NCBI GenBank assembly: GCA_022828445.1
Contig: JAIZZJ010000004.1
Coordinates: 2,046,001 to 2,110,000, forward strand
Direction of reading: 5' to 3'
Source: Graphiopsis chlorocephala
Taxonomy: Eukaryota; Ascomycota; Dothideomycetes; Cladosporiales; Cladosporiaceae
DNA: 64,000 bases
The notes under the pieces are model-generated. The model did no database searches, had not been told where the DNA came from, and worked only from the letters and a program-made list of their open reading frames with translations. The translations under genes and the position numbers were made by a program. The stretch's first letter is position 1; each line of letters opens with the position of its first letter. Positions 42,971 through 54,800 of the stretch are shown here, piece after piece.

Positions 42971-43357
42971 TTTGCTTGCTTGTTGAGTAGTATTGCGGCA
43001 GGACGACCAGAAGATGGTCGACCGCTAGGGCTGGGAAACTCGAAATGATATAGTTTCATTTCCTTTAGTGTCGAAGCTCTCTGTCGTGGTGATAGAAGAC
43101 GTATCTACGAGGCTGAATTGATCAACAGGCCGTTCGCTTTCTGACTTAGTCGCGCCCAATAATGCACATCTCAGACGCCACATCTGTCGCATAATGCACA
43201 GCCCGAAGCGCCATATGCATCGGAAATCGCCTCTACACGGTTCGATGTTACAGAGGACATGAATTACGCCACGGGTTGACCTAGAGCGCTGCGCCGAGGC
43301 GTCCATTTCGATCGTCGTTGAGCATGGTCGTCCCGCGAGGTGAGAGCATCTTGGAGT

Positions 43358-43612
43358 GCAGACCCGATCTGCTTGGCCCAATCCGCCGGGCGATCTGTTT
43401 ACTAGCTATCATTGGCTGATACATTGGCTGATATCCAAGCCTAAGCTTTGGCCTTGTCCCATCTAGATTTCAGCTGAAGCACCACAAAATGCCTGCTTGC
43501 TTTCAACTAACGATTTTCTGCAAGCCATCAAACGGCTTGCAACCAATATTGGATGTATCACCCACTGTCTTGCGTAGCACTTACCAACTAATCATAAGAT
43601 GGCGTAAGTATA
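43358..43612 (+). repeat. Imperfect direct repeat, copy A
   Basis: It begins GCAGACCCGATCTGCTTGGC and shares, in the same order as copy B, blocks such as GGCGATCTGTTT, CCTAAGCTT, CCTTGTCCCATCTAGA, TTTCTGCAAGCCAT and CGTAGCACTTA. The spacing between copies is about 304 bases. Identity by eye is roughly 70-75%. Confidence 0.8.
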
Positions 43613-43661
43613 AGTTTAGAACTTTAGTACTGTGAGCCGTGAAGCGGGAAGTCAACCGAGG

Positions 43662-43915
43662 GCAGACCGGATTTGCTTGGCCCGACCCGCGTGGCGATCT
43701 GTTTTAACGTACAGTATCTGAGCCTAAGCTTCAGCCTTGTCCCATCTAGACTTTAGCTGAAGTATCACAAAAGTGACTGCTTGCATTAAACTAACGATTT
43801 TCTGCAAGCCATTGCACGACTCGCGACCGATATCGAATACGTTTCCTATCGCCTCGCCGGTAAGATACACCTTACGTAGCACTTAGCGACTGCACGAGAT
43901 GGCCTAAAAATATTC
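43662..43915 (+). repeat. Imperfect direct repeat, copy B
   Basis: The partner of the copy at 43358, starting GCAGACCGGATTTGCTTGGC and ending near GAGATGGCCTAA. About 50 bases of unrelated sequence separate the copies. Small insertions and deletions show it is an old duplication. Confidence 0.8.
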
Positions 43916-44096
43916 GAAAGACACATGGGCATTGTGGGCCATGATGCGGCAAGCTAATCACAGTGGGTTGCCTATACTTTCAGAGTCTAGGTTGATCCCC
44001 ACTCGCAACAAATATACGCGTTTTCAAAAGAACATTTACGGTTCTTCGGATCTCTGCCGGCTTACCAGACTTCACTGAGGTCGCACAACTGCAAGT

Positions 44097-45264
44097 ATGG
44101 AGGTCACTGAAGATATGTCGACACAACTCGAGTATCGTACAGCAAGTTACCAGTCGAAAGTATCTGCGATAGAACAACAAACGAGCTACACTTTGACCAA
44201 TACGCTTAAAGAGCTTGACTGCCTTGCACGCAGTTTGTGCGATCCAGACGATTTGCGAGGAAACATCACGTTCTGCTTGTCAGCATGTCAATCTCGACTT
44301 TGCCAGATGCAAGACCTTCAAGAAGCGCTATTCCAGCTCAAAGAAGAGACTGCTGATCTGATCACACAATCTGCCAGATACAAGGCAACAGTTCAAACCA
44401 ACTTGACATCCTTGGAAGGGAATATCCAAAGCCTCGATAAACGCCAGCGCACTCTTATCGATCATGCTGCAGTGACTGCCGACAACGCATTGAAGCTCGA
44501 CGATTGGCAGATAGACACCAGCAAGTTCGCCCAGGTGGCCGGTGCGGAGAACGTCGCAAAAGCCTCGAAGTGGCAATCTGTACGTGGGGCATATGATTGG
44601 GATCAATCATCAAACTCTGACCCTTCTTGAACAGATCAACAAAGTATCGGCTTGGACGATTCCCTTAGGCATTGGGGTATTGACGACGCCCGTCACTTAC
44701 GCGTTCAAGAAGTATGGAACCACAATGTCCCACATCCTGTTTATTAGCTGACGATATCTGCTTAGGCACCACGACCGCAAAATCGCCGTTCGGACAAATG
44801 CTCAGCAATTGTCAGATGAGATTGCAAAGTCGCGCGCTTTGGAAGAGCTGGATCTGCTACTGGTAGAGCAGGAGGAACTAATCGCTCTGCGTAAGGTCCT
44901 GCAAGCGTACATCGAGCGGGCATCAGAACTTGCAAACGAATCTGCTAGTCTTTCGAGCAGGTCGCTACTGCTGTTGAAAGACTGTGAGAGCGTGACAACG
45001 ACGACTTCGCAGCTTTTGCGTGCAATGAGAAAATTGCAATGCAGAAAGGGGGAGCGAACAGAAGCAATGACAGATACCATGAAGAGCGCTCTTTGCGCTG
45101 CAATGGCTGATATGGTCATGACGATTGGAAGCAACAACGACACACATTTGGACCACCTGCTACTTTCGGACTCGCTCGCCTTGCATGTTGCCATGGCTCG
45201 ATCGTTGCAAGTCACGCACGGCACAGGCAAGCCGTCATACGAGTCGCAATTGAGCGATTTATAG
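44097..45264 (+). CDS. Helical protein with central hydrophobic hairpin-like segment, unknown family
   Basis: Three exons (44097-44579, 44635-44711, 44766-45264) with introns of 55 and 54 nt give 352 aa in phase. The N-terminal 160 residues are amphipathic helix with coiled-coil character. The small middle exon encodes a hydrophobic, Gly/Pro/Thr-containing segment (about residues 164-182) that could enter a membrane. The C-terminal 165 residues are again long helices. There is no signal peptide. This helix - hydrophobic tip - helix layout and size recall single components of two-part helical pore-forming systems (ClyA/YaxAB-like), but I see no sequence signature to prove it. It lies head-to-head with the 747-aa helical gene; the pair may act together. 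ATG 44097 has G at +4. Confidence 0.72.
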
Positions 45265-46783
45265 TTTTGCGGGTTTAGAAGTCTACGGCAGAGAAGATGA
45301 TGGGGCTTTGGCGGGAGAATCTGTTACACGACAACATAAGGTGTATCGTTGAGATCCAGTAACATGCGAAAGAATACAAACAGGAGCTGGCATGAACACG
45401 CTTGTTGAGTATGTAACGCATGTCACGTAGTGACCTTCTACGTCTCTCGTGCGTTGCTATTAATAGAACAAAAGGTCGAGATTAAATTGCTAAAAAGAAG
45501 AAGATGGACCCATACACCAAGCGGAGTATCTAGAGGGCTATCTACTCTAGTACAGTTTTTTTTACTTCGTGATTGATAGGAAGATCTGGACATAAACGAC
45601 CTTCGCGTCTATATACCACGCCTGTGTACACAAACAGCCGAGACAAACAGCCCCGTAGTTTAGCAGACTCGCGAGTTTTCCAGAGAAGCGGAGGTGACTT
45701 GGCCGTCGCCCAGGATAGTGTGATGCTGGCACGTAGACTTATATGCATATGAGGCTCAGATCCCTGAATCATAAATCCTGGATTTTGTGATCTGCAATGA
45801 CCTCAAAGTGTAAAAAGAGCAAGTCTTACAACCTCGTTATGATCCACAAGGTATTGTACCTTTCTCCGATAGATATTTCGTGGTTTACTTCACATATGTA
45901 TTGGATAAAATCTAGGATTGCAGCTTTCGTGCATAGACAGGTTCAAGTTTCAGGTACTTAGAAGGTCAAAGACCAGGACTTGCATGGAAGGCAGATACTG
46001 GGATTGCCATGCGATCTCACAATACTGCGACAAGCCCCATTCTTAGCGCAGAAGCTGGCCGGACGGTGGGAACAAGGCCATACTTGCAACCATCATCTGG
46101 AGTCTCTCTCTTTAATCCAAGAACACAATAAACAGATTCTGTAGAGACACACCATGTCTTCTTGTCACGGCATTAGCCTGATATACGTAAAATTTGGTTT
46201 TTAGCTAACCAATCTGGGTGAAGCCTTCGACCCTTTTTGATTGATTGGATCATCAAGCTAGGATACAATTGGGCAGAGATGTGCGACGTCAAGAAACAAA
46301 CACGCTAGGATCCTGTAATTGTCAACGACGGTGAAATCAGGAGATTTCGGACGGGATGCCCAATTTTCACTGACCTATGGTCGTATGTGCTTACCTACCA
46401 TTGCGCGAAATAGATATTGCTCCAATATTTGAGCCTGCAATAAGTGGCATGTTGGCAGTCTAAGCTTTCTCTGACACTACATATCATTACCCTAAGAAAG
46501 GTCAAGTTGCATGTATGTCGAGGATTTCCTCATCAAGCACCTAGACTTAGACTGCAATCAATACTTTGCGAGATGCCGAACCCAAGCCAATGTATATCCA
46601 GAAAGGCATCGTTTTGTCTGCATGACATTATAAGCACCAAAATCAATAAGAGCTTAACCAAGCTGAATGACTAACGCCATTGTTTACATTCTCCTTATAC
46701 ATATGCTTGTCCGCACCAGTCGGCTAATCAATTCGAGGAAGGAAAACAAACAGATAAGAAAAGAGCAGGCAGTGTCTTCACAT
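45265..46783. other. AT-rich gene-free region
   Basis: About 1.5 kb between two convergent genes. It is clearly AT-richer than the flanks, with many stops in all frames. No gene, RNA or repeat was recognised. It may contain eroded sequence. Confidence 0.45.
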
Positions 46784-47573
46784 CTATGCGGCGAACGCAA
46801 AAGCGCAGCTCACGGCGAAACCGAAGGCAGCACCCAGAGCAGAGACGCTAAGGCTGCTGGAAGCGCTGTTGAAATCACCGGAAGCGTCTGATGAAGTGCC
46901 ATTGCCATTGCTGTGGCCGTTGCCGTTTCCGCCTGCTGAAGAGGTGGAGTTTGAGCTTGTTGAAGAAGAGCCGGAGCCGACAGTAGAGCTGCCGGGCATA
47001 GTAGAGTTCGAGGTTGAGGCGGGGGAGACAGAGCCTGCGGATGAAGCCTGCTTGAAGTTAGTACATGTTTAACCGGCCTCTATGTGAGAGCATAGCTTGC
47101 TCGGACAGACGAATGATACTGACCGAAGATGTTCCGTTGCTGCTGGAGATAGGAGCTCCGTCAAGAGGCACGTAAGAGTATAATCCAGCGCCCTTGTTGC
47201 CGCACTTCTGGTCAGGGTAGCCGGGGCAGATCTGGTTGCAGTTCTCTACGTCGACCGTCTCAGAAGGCCTGTCGTTGGAGCACCAGCATTCCTGGTACTG
47301 GAGGACGGCGTAGGCGAATTTGCCCTGGCAGTGGTCGTTGCAGAGACCGAGGGTCTGGTAAATGTTTTCGCCTGAGGAGTCGCATTAGTATGGTCATGAT
47401 TTTTATGATCTTGATATCAAGGTAAACGTACCCTGAGCGTTGCTGGATCCAGTGTTCTCCTTAGAACAGTACTTGACTTCAAGGTTGATGGCCGATTGAC
47501 CGGGTGCTGACTGGGCAGCGGCGTAGCTGGCCAGCAGAAGGACGCTGGCCAAAGAGTTCTTGATCGAAAGCAT
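46784..47573 (-). CDS. WSC-domain cell-surface protein, GPI-anchored
   Basis: Three exons (47432-47573, 47124-47371, 46784-47047) give 217 aa; introns are 60 and 76 nt, the second with a perfect TACTAAC branch site. Residues 1 to about 20 form a signal peptide ending AAAQ. A Cys-rich WSC domain follows (about 30-115), with CSKENTG, LCNDHCQGKFAYA, ECWCSND and CNQICPGYPDQKCG. A Ser/Thr/Gly/Asn-rich stalk and a hydrophobic C terminus preceded by small residues (about 190-217) indicate a GPI anchor. WSC domains bind glycans; yeast members sense wall stress, but this short version has no cytoplasmic tail, so it is more likely a wall or surface protein. Confidence 0.88.
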
Positions 47574-49456
47574 GATGGTATAAAAATTTAATGAAAGTGA
47601 TGTGTTGGTGGCAAAAAAGTAAAGTAAAATGCCCAAAAGCTAAAGGTATGAGAGAGAGAAACAACTTCACTATAAGTTAAGCTGTTCCCCTCGTAGGGCT
47701 CTCGTATGCTAAGACCAATTCAGAATCCTGACGATCGGTTCTCGAGATTGGATTGGCTGGCAGGCGACGCCACTAAAAGGCAACGAGACGACCCTGAATT
47801 TCGGCTCTTCTTAGCCGAAGGTCTCACAGACCTCCATCCGCCACATGAGTCTAACGCTTGGCCATTCCATGACCTGCCTTCAGCGTGCAAGGGATGAGAA
47901 GGCTGGTATCAGATCGTCATCAAACGGTTCATGGGTGCTGACTCGGGCTTGTCATGTAAGAGATGTTGCTCTCAAACAGCCTTGATTGTCGCCAGGAGAG
48001 CAGTTCTATTTTGCGGGCAAAAGGACAGGGTGTAAGGATATAGCTGCGCTCCCATCTTATACTATGGTGAAACGAGGGTGCTGGGTTTCCGTTTGCTCTA
48101 GTCTACTATAGAGCGGAGCCGGTCGAGAGATCTCAATGTCCAGTTTGATGAGAGATCGTTGACGATATTTTGACAGGGATACTCAATCTGCTATGGCACC
48201 TGCGACTGAACCGTAACTGCCGATCTTTGGAAGCAGAGAAGCTCGTTGCAAGGTAGCCTTGAGCATTCAAAGTGTTTCTGGCGGTTCCCTTTTGTTTACG
48301 CTGAGCTATCTGGGGACAGTACGTCGCTCGAAGAACTGCTATACAAGGATACTTGAGCGGAGGATACGGAGTTTTGTGCCAGTGATGGTATTCATGCGCA
48401 TCTTTCGACCTACGGCTGACCGTTGGACTATGATATGCTTCACAGCAGCCGGACACGAACGTACGGAGCGCCTAGACACCCCGCGACAGCAACTCGCTTG
48501 CACTTGCGAACGCATGTTGTATTGGTTTCAGCCGGAGAGAATACCCATCCACCACGAGTGAGCACCTAAGAAGCACCAGGAATGTGGCACCTATCGTGGC
48601 GGGCCTCTATGCTCAGGACGCAAACAAGCAGGTGTGTGGAGAAGTGAAACAAATTGGAAGGAAGTGGATTAGCAGTTGCCGAGCCGACGAACATAAGGAC
48701 GCAGATCAGCACAGCGAAGATGTTGGTATCCACGGTGGCTGCGAGGCTGCTTGCCGGAATAGATAGCCAAGCACGCGATGACAAAGATCCTGCTGACGTA
48801 TTGGACTTGCCGCTGATGTCCCGATGCTGTGAAGCTGTAATGGACTGTGCTTGGTGCTGATCGCAATAGCAGTGATGCAATGATAGGCGAAGGAGGTGAT
48901 AGCTGAATAGCCTTGACTCAGGGCATTTGATCAACAATGTTGTGAAAGGATGTGAAGTATTTACCATGAGGCAAAATCTTTCGTGGCGTCTGATCAATGG
49001 TAGTGCGCAAACAGTCACAGACGTCCAGCAGTCATCAGGGTTTGACGTGCTCTGTAAGCCATCAATGCTCGAGTTGATGCTGCTCATTTCGCTTTGCTAC
49101 GAGAAGGCGACTATAGTGGTAGACCCAGTAGACCATGGGCCATTGAACGCCAACAGAGAGGAGCTGGCCTCAACTTTTGCTGATGATTTGATGTGCTACA
49201 CTGCTCCTGCTCTATCCAATACATTGTTACATGATATGACTTTCTCCTGTCAGCGACAATCACGATGAGATGAAGTCCTCGTATTCGCTCACTACTCGAT
49301 AGCCCAAGCGGTGGAAAGCGTGACTCTCATCGAACATCCACGCGATGTGCCCTTGACGCAGGTCAGTCCTCTATGGCAGGCTTAAGGAAAGAACCGCAAT
49401 GCACACACCACGTTCCCCTTCCCATTAACACATAGCTAAGGCGATGTGCAAGCCGT
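47574..49456. other. Gene-poor region
   Basis: About 1.9 kb holding the WSC-gene promoter. Reading frames at 47706-47897 (+, 63 codons from ATG) and 48566-49087 (-, 173 codons from ATG) exist, but neither shows a domain, a proper signal peptide at its start or coding bias. I do not call genes here. Confidence 0.4.
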
Positions 49457-49735
49457 TCAGACGAACGGAATGAAAAGCGCGAGGCCCACAGCCTTCGCAG
49501 CGGAAGCCTGGCAGGCACCGAAACCAGCGTTGCAGGCTGCAATGATCGGAGGAGCAGTGAGGCCAAGGGTCGCGCCCCAGGTGGAATCACCGGCAGCGTA
49601 GCAAGCCATGACGGCCTTAGCACACGCCGGCTGCATGGAGCTGTAGACGGCGAGCGCGGAGATGTAGGCAGCGTTGCTAGAGAGGGCGAACATAGCGAGG
49701 ATGATCGCGAGGGTGATGAAGACGTGAGAACGCAT
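49457..49735 (-). CDS. Small secreted Zys3-like protein
   Basis: The 92-aa product has a signal peptide (hydrophobic core at about 5-20, cleavage near SSNA/A). A short Ala-rich body follows with ACAKAVMACYAAG, WGATLGLTAPPIIAACNAGFGACQAS and a hydrophobic end. The pattern (paired Cys, ACYAAG, APP..ACN..FG.CQA) matches a family of small fungal proteins annotated after the zygote-specific Zys3 protein of Chlamydomonas; their role is unknown. The ATG at 49735 was chosen because it starts the signal peptide. A broken relative lies 315 bases upstream on the same strand. Confidence 0.72.
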   Translation of the reverse strand: MRSHVFITLAIILAMFALSSNAAYISALAVYSSMQPACAKAVMACYAAGDSTWGATLGLTAPPIIAACNAGFGACQASAAKAVGLALFIPFV

Positions 49736-50050
49736 GGTGGATCTATACCGCAGAGTCAGTGCTGCGCGTATTGGAAGGCAAATTGTGGTGAGCCTCATGG
49801 TTGATGGTGGTGTAGTTGTTGTATGTTTGATCCTGAAAAGAGTGCCGCCGAACGTCGATGGTCTTGAAATGGTCTTTTTTGTTTTGTGATGAAGGGCTGA
49901 GGAGTCGGAGAAGGTGGGTGTTTACAAAGGGCGAAGTCTTTTATCTTTCATCCAAAATCCTGTGAGTCAATCGATGACTTGCTGTGTAACACTATAACGG
50001 CGATTGCAGTCTGGCTCCACTCCAATCGCTGGCTTGTAGCAACATCAAGT
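49736..50050. other. Intergenic region
   Basis: A 315-bp gap between the two Zys3-like genes, containing the promoter of the intact copy. No gene is seen. Confidence 0.4.
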
Positions 50051-50425
50051 TCATTTGAGATTCATTCTCGCAAACCCATCCGTGAGCCCTTCAAACGTTC
50101 CCTCGTCCTCCGTCGGGGGCCCAAGAGACATGCCTCCTATTTGCTGCGTGAGCTGATCCAAAGCAGTAGGGCCATTCGCACGAGCTCTCCAGACTGTTGG
50201 ACATTTGGCCTGGCATGTTCCGAAAGCAGTATTGCATCTCAAGAATGCTGGCGGTGCTCCAATCGCACGTACTGCACCAAAGATGGCGCCGTTCGCGATA
50301 GATTATGCTGCAACTATGACTGCACAGCTTGCTTGACAGACTCGGTATGCGGCTGGGTTGGTGTGGCTGTAAGTGAACAAGGTGCAGAAGACGACAAGTA
50401 CTGCCTTGAGTTTCAGACAATGCAT
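50051..50425 (-). pseudogene. Zys3-like small secreted-protein gene with in-frame stop
   Basis: From ATG 50425 the frame gives a signal-peptide-like start and NPAAYRVCQASCAVIVAA, then TAA at codon 41 (50303-50305). The same frame continues with NGAIFGAV, APPAFLRCNTAFGTCQAKC and a polar tail to 50051. The family pattern runs straight across the stop with no frame change, so a single nonsense change interrupts a 124-codon reading frame. No intron can remove the stop. It is a tandem relative of the intact gene at 49457. Readthrough or a sequence error is less likely but not excluded. Confidence 0.65.
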
Positions 50426-51804
50426 GGTTGCGGTATGTACCTGGTATTCGTACGTGGGCGATCCCGTGTGCTGAATGCTGGTGGCGGGCGAAGTAGTTGG
50501 CCTTATACATATGTAGTCAACAATTGTAGAAGACGTAGGAGGATAAACTCGTTGTCTTGGTCCTTCCAGCTTGTGAAACAGTTTCTGAATTCCGTAACAA
50601 GGCATCGAAGCAAACATATTTTTCTCATAGCCCCTTGTACGAATTTTCTAACATATTACGGTAAAAAGTGATGCTGGTTTTATACAAACGCGTTGACCAA
50701 GACCGTTCTGGTAGTGCCCAAGACTTGTGGACTGACGGCACTGCACTCCGCACAAGTCCAATTCTTCGTGAAACATGTTGAGCTTCCAAAACAAGCTTCT
50801 GCTGAATTACGACTCTCTCATAGGAGGTAGACCATACTCTCGATTGCCGGGTTGGTTATCGTTCCTGGTACACGGAACAGCAAAGTGATATATTTCCGAT
50901 TCCATCTAGTATGCAAAGAGACATCCCAGCACACATGCCCATGCCTACCAGCACAAAGCAAAAGCCGCTGACGTGTATATGACTCCCGCCAGTTCCGGTG
51001 GCAGCAGACCAGACGTCGTGCACACGACCAGTCATCCACTGTGCATCCGGCCAAGGGCTGAGCAGCTGCGAGTGAGATGCTGAAGCGCTTGGTCAGGAGA
51101 CAATTACTATCGTCCAAGCGAGACCGCGGAGGTTGACCGAGGATGAGGTGCAGAATGTCCGTGAGGAGCATCACAGAGACAAGGAATCATCGGACTCTTC
51201 CTCCTGAAGCCGCGGAGGGAGACGGAACCACGGGCTCTTCGCCGCCACGCGGGAGAAGAAATGACGGGAGACATAATGCGTACTTCTTCACATGATGCGC
51301 GATTAACGAGGCAGATGTGCGCAATATACAGGCATGTAATATCACAGGTCTGTATATAATATTGCTCGGTGGATTTGCCTGTCACGGCTACTTGATGTGG
51401 CAAGAGTGCTCAGAAGCAACTGCTCTATAGATATGCTTGGTCACGTGGCAAGAACGTGTCAGTCAACATGTCTATGTTTGCCTTGTGAGCCTTGGTAAAT
51501 TCGATTCAGTATGGCTGGAAGGTTTGCTGGCATCTGCATCTGGCGATGAAGTAATGATCGAAGAAAGCAGAGGCATTTCAGTGGACAGCGAAAAATGTCT
51601 GGTCCGTTTGGAGCAGCCCGAGAATAAGCGACGATCCGCCAGCGAGACTTAGCTCGAAACAACCTTGAACTGCATACCTGCGACCAGTGCTATTTCACTT
51701 CCGCTCCCTGCTGCCATCTCCGCTCCACCTCTTTTATCCACCACCACCCCCAAACCGTACGTCTCGAGCTCTTGTAGCTTGTCGCATGCACGGCAACACC
51801 GAGA
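50426..51804. other. Intergenic region upstream of 2-oxoglutarate dehydrogenase
   Basis: About 1.4 kb. No gene is seen. The last 140 bases are a C/T-rich leader (CTCCGCTCCACC type) typical of strongly expressed fungal genes. Confidence 0.45.
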
Positions 51805-54800
51805 ATGCTGCGCTCCCAGCTGTCCACATGCAGTAAACGCGTCCTCAGCGGCCAAACCGCCGCGAGGAGCTTTAGCTGCGTCGCCCGCGGTACGCCGCGC
51901 TCTGCCCTGGTTGCAAAGAGGAGGGAACTCGGCGTCACATCATACAACAAGTTCACCTCGCAATATCGCAACTATGCCGTCGCCGCCGAGGACACCGACA
52001 AGGGCGTCGACCCCTCAGACTCCTTCCTGTCCGGCAACACCGCAAACTACGTCGACGAGATGTACATGATGTGGAAGGAGGACCCCAAGTCCGTCCACGG
52101 CTCATGGAACGTCTACTTCAAGAACATGGAGAGCGGCGACATGCCCATCAGCAAGGCCTTCGTCCCGCCTCCCAGCATCGTCTCGCAGCCCGCTGGCGGT
52201 ATCCCCAGTCTCAGCTTCGCCGCTGCTCCCGGCGAGGGCTCCGGTGGCGATGTCACCAACCACTTGAAGGTCCAGCTTCTCGTCCGCGCGTACCAGGCCC
52301 GCGGTCACCACAAGGCCAAGATCGACCCTCTCGGCATCAGGAACGAGGCACAGCAGCCCTTTGGTGTCGGAAACCCCAAAGAGTTGGATCTCAAGAACTA
52401 CAACTTCACTGAGGCCGACATGGACCAGGAGTTTACCCTTGGCCCCGGTATCTTGCCTCGCTTCAAGACCGAGGGCAGGGACAAGATGACCCTTAGGGAG
52501 ATCGTGGACACCTGCGAGAGGATCTACGCCGGCAGCTACGGCATTGAGTACATTCACATTCCTGACCGTGAGCAGTGCGACTGGATCAGGCAGCGCGTCG
52601 AGGTTCCCCAGCCCTTCAAGTACTCCGTTGACGAGAAGCGCCGCATCCTGGACCGCATGATCTGGTCTTCCTCCTTCGAGGCTTTCCTTGCCACAAAGTA
52701 CCCCAACGACAAGCGTTTCGGTCTTGAGGGTGGCGAGGCTCTCATTCCAGGTATGAAGGCCCTGATTGACCGCTCTGTCGATTACGGCGTCAAGGACATT
52801 GTCATCGGTATGCCCCACAGAGGTCGTCTTAACGTCCTGTCCAACGTCGTGCGCAAGCCCAACGAGTCTATTTTCTCCGAGTTCGGTGGCAGCGCTGAGC
52901 CCTCTGACGAGGGCAGCGGTGATGTTAAGTACCACTTGGGCATGAACTTCGAGCGTCCCACTCCTTCTGGCAAGCGTGTGCAGCTCTCTCTCGTCGCCAA
53001 CCCCTCTCACTTGGAGGCTGAGGACCCCGTTGTGCTCGGCAAGACTCGCGCTATTCTTCACATGAACAAGGACGAGGAGCACGCCAACAGTGCCATGAGC
53101 GTTCTCCTTCACGGTGACGCTGCTTTCGCCGGCCAGGGTATTGTCTACGAAACCATGGGCTTCCACAACCTCCCCGCTTACCACACTGGTGGTACCATTC
53201 ACATCGTGGTCAACAACCAGATCGGTTTCACTACCGACCCTCGTTTCTCCCGTTCTACCCCCTACTGCTCTGACATCGCCAAGGCTATTGACGCCCCTAT
53301 CTTCCACGTCAACGGTGATGATGTTGAGGCTACCAACTTTGTTTGCCAGCTTGCTGCTGACTGGCGTGCTGAGTTCAAGAAGGATGTTGTCATCGACATG
53401 GTCTGCTACCGTAAGCAGGGCCACAACGAGACTGACCAGCCTTCTTTCACCCAGCCGCTGATGTACAAGCGCATCGCTGAACTCAAGCCTACCGTTGACA
53501 TCTACGTCGACAAGCTTCTTAAGGAGAAGACCTTCACCACCGAGGACATTGAGGAGCACAAGAAGTGGGTCTGGGGCATGCTCGAGGAGTCCTTCTCGCG
53601 CTCCAAGGACTACACTCCCACCGCCAAGGAGTGGTTGACCAGCGCCTGGAACGGCTTCAAGTCGCCCAAGGAGCTCGCTACTGAGGTCCTTCCCCACTTG
53701 CCCACCGCCGTTGCCGCTGATGACCTCAAGCACATCTCCAGGGTCATTGGTGAGCCTGGTGAGGACATCAAGGTCCACAAGAACCTTAAGCGTATCTTGG
53801 CCAACCGCACGAAGTCTGTCACTGAGGGCAAGAACATAGACATGTCTACCGCTGAGGCTCTTGCCTTCGGTTCGCTCTGCCAAGAGGGCCATCACGTCCG
53901 TATCTCCGGTCAGGATGTTGAGCGTGGTACCTTCTCCCAGCGTCACGCCGTTGTGCACGACCAGGAGTCTGAGCGTGCCTACACTCCCCTGCAGCACGTC
54001 AGCAAGGACCAGGGTACCTTCAGTGTCTGCAACTCCAGCTTGTCCGAGTTTGGCGTGCTTGGCTTCGAGTACGGTTATTCCCTTTCCTCGCCTAACGCTC
54101 TCGTCATCTGGGAGGCCCAGTTCGGTGACTTTGCCAACAACGCCCAATGTATCATTGACCAGTTCATTGCTTCCGGTGAGGTCAAGTGGCTCCAGCGTTC
54201 TGGTCTGGTCATGACCATGCCCCATGGTTACGATGGTCAGGGTCCTGAGCACTCTTCTGGACGTATGGAGCGCTTCTTGCAGCTCTGTAACGAGGACCCT
54301 CGCATCTTCCCCAGCCCCGAGGCCCTCGACCGCCAGCACCAGGACTGCAATATGCAGATCGCCTACTGCACCACCCCCGCCAACAACTTCCACATTCTCC
54401 GTCGCCAGATGAACCGCCAGTTCCGCAAGCCTCTCATCTCCTTCTTCTCCAAGGCTCTCCTCCGTCACCCTCTCGCCCGCTCCAACATCGAGGACTTCAC
54501 CGGCGAGAGCCACTTCCAATGGATCATCGAGGATCCCGCGCACGCCGAGGATGCCGCCTTCAAGATCGACGAGCCCGAGAAGATCAAGCGCGTCATTCTC
54601 TGTACCGGCCAGGTCTTCGCCACCCTCTTCAAGCACCGCGAGGCCAACAAGATCACTGACACTGCCATCACCCGTATCGAGCAGCTCAACCCCTTCCCCT
54701 GGGCCCAGCTCCGCGACAACCTCGACGCTTACCCTAATGCCGAGACGATCGTCTGGTGCCAGGAGGAGCCCCTCAACGCCGGTGCCTGGTCTTTCACCCA

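Larger units (their letters stand above)
42971..44096. promoter_or_regulatory. Divergent intergenic region between the helical genes
   Basis: It separates two genes transcribed away from each other and must contain both promoters. Most of its centre is an imperfect direct duplication, listed separately. No third gene is supported. Confidence 0.5.

Noticed and set aside
43025..43381. A 118-codon minus-strand frame in the divergent spacer
   Set aside because: It overlaps the start of the duplicated element, has no domain, and the second copy of the duplication does not keep the frame open.
48566..49087. A 173-codon minus-strand frame starting with ATG
   Set aside because: No domain, no signal peptide at its start and no coding bias. 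The hydrophobic stretch lies inside and may be chance.
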